Below, piece after piece: positions 11,128 through 22,800 of a stretch of DNA of 64,000 bases (the first letter of the stretch is position 1; each line of letters starts with the position of its first letter). This stretch comes from Alviniconcha marisindica (taxonomy: Eukaryota > Mollusca > Gastropoda > Provannidae). Where the stretch lies: contig JABMCL010003107.1 of the NCBI GenBank assembly GCA_018857735.1, positions 327,001-391,000 of the forward strand. The letters run 5' to 3'. The notes beneath the pieces are model-generated. The model did not search any database and was not told where the DNA came from. It saw only the letters and a program-made list of their open reading frames with translations. The position numbers were made by a program, and so were the translations under genes.

Positions 11128-14100
11128 CACATAAGTGACAGACACAATGTCACATATACTGATATCCAAGTGAGAGAAAAAAGGTGCAATGCCTGCACGA
11201 TTTGTCACTACCTCGTTAGTGACAAAACGTGCCGTAGTGACAAAACGTGCCGCAACAGACCACAAAGCTATTGGACTACCTACCTGAAAACCCCTATGAT
11301 TGGCAGTGGCGCACCTGCTCAGATGGCCATATCGTACCTGCTCAGAAACCAGATCGTTCAATAACGTGTAACAGTCTTTCGACGCGTCTACCGGTATGGT
11401 TTCCAGACCGACAAAGTTGCCAGTTCATTAAATACAACTGTGCACCACATACATGCCCATTCAGGCTACTGCCTCCTAAACTACAAACTTACCCGTCAGT
11501 TAATATGTGAAAAATAAATAACGAGCTAGTCGCATGCCTGTACACTCAGGTAATAGTCACAAAACTATCCGCTTATCCACACAAGCATTTTCTTGCTATT
11601 CTTCACGGCTCACTGCAAACATGTCGGCACAGTTATGACTCTCCCTACCCACAAATAGTTTAGATGATTAATACACCTGTGGAATCTTCACATCTGTCCA
11701 CATACATTTCCACTAAGGTAATAGTATCTTTGGACTAGGAGGTGAGTGTAGAGGTAAATCTTCGTGGTTAACCGGAAAGAAAGGATCAAGATGAACATGA
11801 TCGGTCTGTAAGTGGACAGGTAAGTTTACATATCAAGTTGGACGAAATGAATTGAATATGCAGCTTTATGAACGGAGAGACCTGTGTACGTCGACAAATA
11901 GGTGAGTGAACATCAGGTTGGCTTACTTTGTTAACTGTAAAGTAAGCATAGACATACTAAGGTAAATTATATGTAAAACATTAGGTGACTGGATAGGTAG
12001 ATCTTTGCGGTTATCTGGAATGAAAGCATCAAAATGAACTGGTAGGTTGATGAGCCAGGTAGCTGAGTCTTCCTGGTCATTGACCTTGATATAACCGTTC
12101 TCACTGACAGGGCGTAAAAAAAAACAAAAAAAAACTACCTCCGTGGTTAGCCGGAAAGGAATAGCACCAAGATGAATAGGTAGATTTATTTTCGGGTGGG
12201 TCTGTGGGTACGTAGACCAGTAGATGAGTTGACAGATAAGTGTGCATGTTAAGCCGGAAGGAAAACAATGTACTGAACAGGTGGGTTAATAAATGCCTAG
12301 ATCCGTGGATATGTAGAGCAAGAGTTGAGCGGGCAGGTAAATACTAGCGGTTAGTCGAAATTAAAGTATCAAAATGAACGGGTAGGTTGAAGAGCGGATG
12401 TATTTATGGCTACGTGAAGGAGTAGTTTAGTCTACAGGTAGGTCTTCGTGGTTAGCTGGAAGGAAAGCATCATGATAAAGAGGTAGATTTATTTCCGGGT
12501 AGATAATAATTATGTCTAACTGGGTAGGGTGGACGGGTAGATCGTGGAGATAATTAGGTATGGATGCATAAAAATGAACGGGAAGAGGTTTTGAACGGGT
12601 GCATCTATGGACATGTACACAGTTGAATCGGCAGGTGGGTCTTCGTGGTTATAACCAGAAACATCAAAATTAAGAGGTACATTCATTTTCGGGTGGATCT
12701 GTCGGTACGCAGACCAGCAGATGAGTTGACAGATAAATGTGCATGTAAAGCCAGTAGAAAAACGCACACAAATGGAACCGGTTGGTTGGTGAAATGGTAA
12801 ATCTGTGAATATTTAGAACAACAGGTGAGAGGACAGGTAAGTACAAACGGTTTGTCGGAATGAAATAATCAAAATGAACAGGTAGGGTAGTGAACGGGTA
12901 GATCTATGGGCATGCACACAAGTAGTTGTGGTGACAGGTAGGTCTTTGTGGTTAGACAAAAGAGAAGCATGAAAATAAGCAAGTAAATTTATTTTCGGGT
13001 AGATCTGTGTGTACGTACCCCAGTAGATGAGGTGAAAGGTAAGTCACTAATAGTGAATGTTATGCCGAAAAGGAACAAATAAACTGAACAGGTATTCTGA
13101 TGAACAGGTACATCTGTGGACATGTAGAGCAGTAGAAATGTTGACGGGTAGATCTTAGCGGTTAGTCGGAATAAAAGTATGAAAATGAACAGGTAGAGTT
13201 ATGAACGGGTACATCTATGGGTAGCTAGGCAAGTAGTTGAGGTAACAGGTAGGTCTTTGTGGTTAGACGAAAGAGAAGCATGAAGATAATCAGGTAAATG
13301 TATTTCTGGGTAGAGCTCTGTGTACGTACCACAGTAGGTGAGTTGAAAGGTCTCTGTGTAGGTTATGCCGAAAAAGAAGAAATAAGCCTAACAGGTATAC
13401 TGATGAACGGGTACAACTGTGGACATGCAGAGCAGTAGAAACGTTGACGGGTAGATCTTAGCAGTTAATTGGAATTTAAGTATGAAAATGAACAGGTAGG
13501 GTCATGAACGGTACATCTATGGGCGGGTATGCAACTAGTTGTGGTGACAAGTAGATCTTTGTGGTTAGACGAAAGAGAAGCATGAAGATAAACAGGTAAA
13601 CAGGGGGTTGCAGCGCAGTAGAAACGACGACGGGTAGATCTTAGCGGTTAATTTGAATTAAAATATGAAAATGAACAGGTATGGTCATGAACGGGTACAT
13701 GTATGGGTAGGTACACAAGCAGCAGTGGTGACAAGTAGGTCTTTGTGGTTAAACGAATGAGAAGCATGAAGATAAACAAATAAACGGAATCATGTTGCAC
13801 AGTAGAAACGTTGACGGGTAGATCTGAGCAGTTAATCTGAATTAAAGTACGAAAATAAACAGGTAGGGTCATGAAAGGGTACATCTGTGGGCAGGTACAC
13901 AAGTAGTTGTGGTGACAGGTAGGTATTTTTTAATAGACAAAGGAAAAGTATGAAGATAAACAGGTAAATTTATTTCCGGGTAGATCTGTGTGTAAGTACC
14001 CTAGCAGATGAGCGGAAAGGTAACTGAGCCTGTTATGCCGAAAAGGAAGAAATAAACTGTACAGGTATAATGATGAATGGATATATCTGTTGACATGTAG

Positions 14101-17100
14101 AGCAGTAGAAACGTTGACGGGCAGATCTTAGCTTTTAATCTGATAGAATAAAAGTATGAAAATGAACAGGTAGGGTCATGAATGGTTACATTTCAAGGCA
14201 GATACACAAGTAGTTGCGGTGACTGGTTGGTCTTTGTTCTCAAGCAAAGGAGAAGCATGAAGATAAACAGGTAGATTTATTTTCGGGTGGATATGTGTGT
14301 ACATACCCACAGCAGATGAGTGGAAAGGTAACTGTGCATGTTATGCCGAAAAGGAATAAATAAACTGAACAGGTATACTGATGAACAGGTGCATCTGCGT
14401 ACATGTAGAGCAGTAGAAACGTTGACGGGTAGATTTAAACGCTTAATCGGAATGAAAGTAAGAAAATGAATACATAGGGTCATGAATGGGTGCATCTACA
14501 GAAGTATTTGTGGTGACAGGTAGGTCTTTATGGTTAAACTAAAGAAACGCTTGAGGGTAAGCAGGTGAATTTATTTTTGGGTGGATACCCCAGCAGATGA
14601 GTTGAAAGGTCATTGTGCATGTTATGCCGAAAAAAAAGCGAAACAAACTGAACAGGTATAGTGATGAACAGGTACATCTGTGGACATGCAGAACAGTAGA
14701 AACGTTGACGGGTAGATCAGGTAGGGTCATGAACGAGTCAATCTATGGGCATGTACACAAGTAGTTGCTGTGACAGGTAGGTCTTTGTGGTTAGACGAAA
14801 GAGAAGCTTGAAAGTAAGCAGGTAGATTTATTTTCGGGTGGATCTGTGGGTAGGTACCCCAGTAGATGAGTTGAAAAGGTCATTGTGCAGGTTATGCCGA
14901 AAGAGTAGAAATAAGATGAACTGGTATAGTGATGAACAGGTACATCTGTGGACATGTAGAACCAGTAGAACCGTGGATGGGTAGATCTAAACGGTTAATC
15001 TGAATGAAAGTATGAAACTGAACAGGTAGGGTCCTGAGCGGGTCAGTCTATGGGCATGTACACAAGTAGTTGTGGTGACAGGTAGGTCTTTGTGGTTAGA
15101 CGAAAGAGAAGCATGAAGGTAAACGGGTAAATTTATTTTCGGGTGGATTTATGTGTAGGTACCCCAATAGATGAGTTGAAAGGTCATTGTGCATGTTATG
15201 CCGAAAAAGAAGAAATAAACTGAAAAGGTATACTGACGAACAGGTACATCTGTGGACATGTAGAACCGTGGACAGGTAGGTAGGTAGGTAGTGTTGCTTA
15301 ATGTCCTCAGATGTCAGTTGACATATTAGGGACAAGCTGAGACCAATGCCGAAGCATGGTTTAATATAGCTTTACGTCCACGGAAACCAGAAGGCTCGTT
15401 AGGACGGACAGCCCAGGACGGCCACCTCGACTCTCACACAGCTCCTGAACTATGAGAACCGTGGACGGGTAGATATTAACGGTTAATCTGAATGAAAGTA
15501 TAAAAATGAACAGGTAGGGTCATGAACGCCTACATCTATGGGTATGTACACAAGTAGTTTTGGTAGTCTTTGTTGTTAGACGAAAGAGAAGCATGAACAT
15601 AATCAGGTAGATTATTTTCGGGTACGTCTGTGTGTAAGTAGCCCAGTACAGTAGATAAGTTGAAAGGTAACTGTGCATAAGTTATGCCAGAAAGGAAGAA
15701 TTAAACTGAGCAGGCATACTGATGAACGGATATATCTGTGGACATGTAGAGCAGTAGAAACGTTGATGGGTAGATCTTAGCGGCTAATCGGAATAGAAGT
15801 ATGAAAATGAACAGGCACGGTCATGAACGGATGTATTTGTGGGCATGTAAAGGAATAGTAGAGTCAAGAAGCAGGTCTTTGTGTTGGCTGGGGTACCCTA
15901 ATAGGAAAGCATTAATGAAAACAAATTAGGTATGTACATGTGTACAACATTAAAATGAACGGGTAGGTATGTTAAACGGGTACATCTGTGGACATGTAGA
16001 CTCCTAGCTGAGGGGACAAGTAGATCTTCGATCATGGCTAGCAAGAAGCGAAGCATCAAGATGAACAGTTAGATATATTATCGTGTATACGAAGACCATT
16101 AGATGAGTTGACAGGTAACTGCATGTTAAACAGGAAGGGACAACGTAAATAAACATGTAGGTTGACGCCATTTCAGATAACATTTATTTATCTTGTAATT
16201 TCTGTTAATAATTCTTTATTTATATGAGCTAAAACTTCTTTTCCGTGGCGTAATCAAATCTGGCAGAGTTTGAAGGAAGGTGCCGGAAAGCGATGCTGGG
16301 AGTCACACTCCGAGCATCGTTTTCCGGCACTTTCCTCCAAACTCTGCCAGATTTATTTACGCCACTGAAGGGGCACTCGATTGATCTTTATCTCCGCGCA
16401 GCTGTCCAGCGACGCGGTCAGCGCCCCCCGAAAGGTTCGGGTACTAATATGACTGTAGAAGCAACCTAGCGCCAAAGCACGCACGTAAACATGAGACACA
16501 TCCACCCGGGTAAACAAAAAGAGTTCTGTCTCGATTCCAACGATAGTCGTTTTATTTGTGCTGGTGTAAACTTGGCGGCTATAAATGACACACCTTGTTT
16601 TATTTGAGTTTTTTTGTAACAGACTTACTACTGTTTGAGCACCAACAAAAACCCTGCTCGTTAACTGACAGTTTTCAGGAACCTATGACGTAACCAAATA
16701 CGGCAGTGGTTGAAGGAAGGATGTCGTAAACTAGTGCTTGGAGTTTGGCTCGGAGTGTGGGTTCGTCGCTTGAACGCGTCAGAGATTGCGTAACTGTAAC
16801 GCATAAGAGCGGGGGGAACTACGACCACCAACTCGCTGCAGCCAGAATGTAAAACTCTCAGTTGTAAGACGTCACGGATGGCCCCTGGTTGGTCTTGCTC
16901 TTTCCTGTACTGTATGTATAATCCTCTCATACAGACTTAATTACTGTACGGAATTGTTAAGGTGCTTAACATCTCTTTTTTGCCAGGTTGTGAAGGACAG
17001 ACACTCCAGCAGCGTCTGTGGTTTCTCCTGTGACCACCCAAGCTGTGTTCATTGTCTCCTGTGACCGCTCGCGTTGTGTTCATTGTCCACTGTGACCACA

Positions 17101-19806
17101 GGTGTAGTGTCCGTTGTCTACTGTGACCACTCATGAGTCATATTGTGTCTATTGTCTCCTGTGACCACCAACATTGTGTCCATTGTCTCCTGTGACCGCA
17201 GATATTGTGTCCATTAATTGTCTCCTGTGACCAACATTGTGTCAATTGTCTCTAGCTGTGACCCCTAAGGTTGTGTCTATTGCTGTGTCCATTGTCTCTA
17301 GCTGTGACCCCCAATGTTGTGTCTATTGCCTCCTGTAACCACGTCCCTTGCCTCCTGTGACCTCCATCGTCTACCGTGACCACCAATATTGTGTCCATTA
17401 TCTCCTGTGACCTCTCAAGTTGTGTCCATTGTCTCATGACCACTTATACAACACAAGTGGTCATATGCGACAATGGACACAATTTGAGTCTTCCATCATC
17501 TTCTGTGACCACTTATTGTCTCCTGTGATCACTGATGTTGTGTCCACTGTCTCCTATGACCGCTCATGTCGTGTTCTTATGTCCGTTAAGTTTGTTTCCA
17601 CTGTCTCCTATGACCGCTCAGGTTGTATCCACTGTCTCCAATGACCGCTCAGGTTGTATCCATTGTCTTCTATGACCGCTCAGATTGCGTCCAGTCTCCT
17701 ATGACCGCTCAGGTTGTGTCCAGTCTCCTATGACCGCTCAGGTTGTGTCCACTGTCTCCTATGACCGCTCAGGTTGTATCCACTGTCTCCTATGACCGCT
17801 CAGGTTGTGTCCACTGTCTCCTATGATCGCTCAGGTTGCGTCCAGTCTCCTATGACCGCTCAGGTTGTATCCACTGTCTTCTGTGACCACTTAAGTTGTG
17901 TCCATTGTCTTCTGTGACCATTCATGTTGTGTCCACTGTTTCCTATGACCACTAGGTTGTGTCCACTGTCTCCTATGACCACTCAGGTTGTGTCCATTGT
18001 CTTCTGTGACCACTCATGTTGTGTCCACTGTCCCCTATGACCACTCACGTTGTGTCTATTGTCTTCTGTGACCACTCATGTTGTGTCCATTGTGTCCTAT
18101 GACTATTCACGTTGTGCTCATTGTCCCCTTCCGTCGTTATAGAATGGTATGATGAGACTCGTAATTGTTGAACTTTGCAATGACTGACACAGGCATTTCA
18201 AATTGGATGGTGGTGGTGGTGGTGAAGTGTTGCTTAATGTCCTCAGATGTCAGTTGACATATTAGGGACAAGTTGTGACCAATGCCGAAGCACGGTTCAA
18301 TAATTCTTTACGTCCACAGAAACCAGAAGGCTCGTTAGGACGGACAGCTCAGGACGGCCACCTCGACTCTCACACAGCTCCTGAACTATGTTCAAATTGG
18401 AAGTAAACATCACCATTAAATACGGAGCTAACTCTTATGTTGGGTCGGAATAAGCGGAAGACTCGGGGCGATTTTATTTGTCTCTCGTATTGGCGTCCCA
18501 TCGTGCGCGAGCTGACAACTGTGTCCAAACTTGTACACGTCATTATGCCTGGGCAGGACCATAAAACACACGTGATAGTGTTGACGAGACAGGACATACC
18601 AGACGATCGGCAAGGCAAAATCTCCATATGCTAGGAGCCGGTTTAACAGAGCAGTTATAACGCCATTTACGCCGTCCTAAGCGATTGTTATAAACTATAC
18701 CAGCGCAAAGTGATATTTTTGCGGCCAATGAAGCGGTTACAGTGACTACCGACATCCTAATCACGGTCATAGTTTATAATCACCTCCCCCCCTCCCCCCC
18801 CCCCCCCTCCCCCCCCCCCCCCCCCCCCCCCCCCCAACCCCCGTGAGCTGCTCTGCGCTGGCGTTAGCTTTCCGCTGGGTACAAAATCAGCTGTTTGATA
18901 CGAGATTCATGATGGCCGCCAAAAGACCGGTTCGGTACACGTGCACAATCCGACTCGTAAGAGATCGTAAATTTGGTGACTGAATAAAACCACTGGACGT
19001 CTACGACGATCTAGGTTTATTTCAGCGTTTTGGGTTTTTTGGACGCCATGAGGTCCTTGAGGCAATCGGTGAGTTTAATGATTTGCAGTACCTCGCATCG
19101 ACAAAGGGGAGTTCGTCTCCTGTTGGTGGCCGGAGCTGTACTTGCGTGTGTTTCATTGTACTTCTTTAGACTTTTTGTTGTTTGTTTTTGCATTTTATGG
19201 TGTATGTGGAAACTGTAACTGAAGCATTTTGAGCTCCTTTTTTTTTCTTTTCTTCTTTTTTCTTTCGTTTTTTTCCCCCGTGTCTTTCTTTTGTTGTTTT
19301 GCGGAAAATTATGACGCTTATTTTTTTTTAAATAATTTCTTTTACATTACAATTATTATTATCAATGCAAATAATGATCGCTTTGCGGTTTTATGAAACA
19401 TGTACTTTTCAGCGTGTGATTGGAGATTCATTTGGTGTCAGTTTGTAGTGGATGTGAAGGAAAATTCTGGGGGGTTTCCAGTCATAGTTAAATATAGACG
19501 GCCTTACGCTAGCACAGTTGTAACCGATAGCATTTTGTGCATCGTGGCCGCGAATCGTAAATTCGAATCGTGCACGTAACTATAACCGCGCAGTGGGTCG
19601 GAGGGCATTCCGCTAGCATAGTTTATAACCGTGTTCATTAAACCGGCTCCAGGTTGCATTATCAAGACCCATCCGAGAGTGATAGCGAAAGAAGACCTAC
19701 CTTATACACGTTGCTGTGGATGTCGGTGAGAAGCACGTGAGACGCCTCCTGCTCTATGCTACACACAGCTCGACCCAGCAACACTTTATCTAAAACACAC
19801 GTAATG

Positions 19807-19878
<72 letters not shown>

Positions 19879-22800
19879 GAGATTATATATATATATAATC
19901 CTCGCTTCAGTAACACACATCAGACATAGTACACAGAACATCGTCGTTCATCAACACCTTGTGCAGAGCTTTTTCTTATGAAGATGATTATGGATGAACC
20001 TTTCAATCAGTCCACACAAACAGTACCCGAATCTATTTTTAAGAATAATTCATAATGACTGGCAATTTGGGGGGTAAAATAAGCCGGCAGATGAGGAAGA
20101 AAAAAACAAACGCAACAGACAAATCATGACTGTCATGACCAAAACACATTCATACAAAAAATGGTTGTTTTTTTGTTTTGTTTTTTCGCCAAACCTGTCA
20201 GTGAAGGCTAGTTCCTTTGGTTTAAACAAAAAATTATTCGAGACAAAATAAAAATACAAAGAATCATTATGTGCTCATCAACAAGCTACAGCTTATAGGC
20301 GATGAGCTCATACAGTTGCAAAAACAAAACAAAAACCCCACAATGTATGGCGGACGAACAATTTCACTTCGCTAACAATAAATGAGACGTAACAAAAAAT
20401 AAAAAATAAAACAAAAAACAAGAGAAAACACAGAAACAAAGAAACAAACAAACAAAACACAAAAATACGAAGTCACTAGAAAACAGTCAAAACAAATTGT
20501 AGTGGAAAAAAACAAAACAATGTTAGGTAGATAGACAGACTGGCTGGTGGCCAAAATAAATACTAGCGAGAGAGAAATGGAGTGTGGAGAGAGAGTGGGT
20601 GGTTTGAAGTCATTTTTGTACAGTAGCATAGTTATTAATTTTTGACAAAGTTCAGAGGTATGAGTAGGCAGTCGGTCATTTGTGTAATTAAAACATATAA
20701 TCACATATACAGAAGGAGTTAATTTTTGGATTTTTAACGTCCCTTATCTGTACTATGTTAAAAGGACAAATCACATGTGCACAAAAAGTCAGTATATACG
20801 GTCAAAAAAACAAAAACAACAAACAATCATATTACAGGTCAGCTACCTGCTAGCTTACAGTTCTGCTTTTAAAGTCGTTTAGATAGCTTAATGAATTCAT
20901 GGACAGTTAGGAATATGTGTTTGTTTTCTGGAAGTCGCAGGTCTAAGTTACCGTACAGTAGTGTTCTAATATTGGTTTGGCTGCTAGGGAGGGCAAATAT
21001 TGTTCTTGCGCGGATGTTAAAGTAGTTAGGACAATGAAGGAGGTAATGCTCGGCCGTTTCTTTAGAATAACCACAAGAACATTGGGTCGGTGCTTAAATG
21101 GCGGTTGACTAGGTCATTGTTAAGGTTACTCATTTCCAGGCGAAGGCTAGTTCCTTTAAAGGACAAGTCCAAGGCTGAGGGTGATTTTTGACACGATTTC
21201 CGTTAAAGTTCGCTGAGAACAATGATGTAGGTGAAATTGTGATCTGAGGGTTATAAATGCACGAAAATAGGCCTTTTCTGTTGTACCGAAAACGTCGCCA
21301 TGACGCTGAAAATCATGTGCACATATGCGCACTACGTCACTCTGGGGAGTGGCTGCAAAATGGATAGTAGCCACAGGGTAACCGACTTGGAAAAAAATCC
21401 AGGTAAACATGGTGCTTAACGTCCACAGAAACCGTACGGCTTATTAGGGACGGGGAGAAGGGGGGGAAGGGGGTATGGAGGTGGGGGAGGGAGGGAGATT
21501 ATATATCTATCGCTACACTGTCACCACCAGAATGACTTCTGCATTAAGATGGGCAGCGATGAGAGCCTTTTAATGTTTCAGTAGGAAGTGATGGACAAAG
21601 TCACAAGACAGTGTCCACAAACCACAACCTTTTTGAAGAGAAAGGAGAGCCGAAGCGGTATCGAACCGAGGTCCTTCCGCTTACCAGCCTAACGCCTTAC
21701 CGCTAGGCCAAACCGGCTCACAAAATTCCAGTTCGAATCTCCAAGGATGAAGCTCCGACGCCTTTGTTTACTTCCTCCTTGTTATTTCATCTTTCTCGAA
21801 CCTTGTTTCAGTCTTTTTCGTTCTGTTTACTCTGCTTTCACAACAGGCTAGACCCCATCGGGGAGCCTGCCTTTTATTGGGTGTTTTGTTTTATTTTCCC
21901 AATTTATCCTTGTTTGTTTCATCATATGTAAAAATGAAAAAGGTTTGTTCGTTCTAGTTCAATAGACCAGCGATTTCGTTTGGCTTTTCATCTGTTTGTC
22001 GTTGGCACAGTTATCAGTTGCTCTGTGCTCTTATGACTGTAGTCGTCCACTCCTTTGTTGCACGCAGTAGTCTATTAGACTGTTGTGATTTGGTGGGGGG
22101 GGGGTGGGGGGTGGGGTGGGGGGTGGGGAGGGTTCCACCTTACGCATGCAGGTAGGCAACCGTTTGGGGTTTTGAGGTGGTTTCAGCTGTTTTGTTTCGT
22201 TCATTTGGTGCCAGCTGTTTGCTTTTTACTGATTAGGGCAGCCATTTTTCGTTTGCCACCAACATTTGTGGTTTGGTCTTTCTTTCTTTGCCACAGGCAT
22301 TTGTGGTCTGTTCTTTCTTTCTTTGCCACATTGTGTAGTCTCTTTCTTTCACGGCCTTTTCTGCCGTAGGCATTCGTGTTAAGACTTTTTGTCTTTGCCT
22401 TGTTAGCGCTTGTTTCAGGGTATCAGTGTATCTCTCAATTTTTGGTATCATGCTGTGCGCTTGCTGCTCGTCAGCTTCATCCTTGGAGATTCGAACTGAA
22501 TTTTTTTCCAAGTCGGTTACCCTGTGGACAGCCCTACAAATTCCAAGTCGGTTACCCTGTGGACAGCCCTACAAATTCCGCTTTGAAGCAAACCCCATTT
22601 GGTATTCCGCCATAAAGTTTACGAAATCACACTCAGCGAAGTTCTCGCTATACAAATAGGCGTGACTGAGGCGCAGCATCAAAGTCAGCTCGTTTGAATT
22701 GTACAAATTTGACCTATTTTCGCCTCACAGCGGGTCGATTCCGCGGGAACTCGTGCATAGTTCTGCTTTGGGTTGCTTGTGAGTTGTTACAGTTTGCTGC

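Larger units (their letters stand above)
9001..11260. mobile_element. Microsatellite-filled block bracketed by inverted copies of a 16-bp motif
   Basis: The motif CGGCACGTTTTGTCAC occurs at about 9048, 9063 and 9116, with one inverted copy near 9083 that makes a perfect-stem hairpin. It reappears inverted as GTGACAAAACGTGCCG at about 11219 and 11236, with a variant at 11196. Between lie (GT)n, (CT)n and C-runs and an apparent retroelement 3' end (AATAAAGTTTAATCAATCAATC at 10944-10970). A non-autonomous DNA transposon with subterminal repeats is possible; two unrelated hairpin elements are the alternative. Confidence 0.45.

Noticed and set aside
16990..18125. Regular short repeats considered as a CRISPR array
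   Set aside because: Repeats are contiguous without unique spacers, vary in length and sit in an animal intron; this is a minisatellite.
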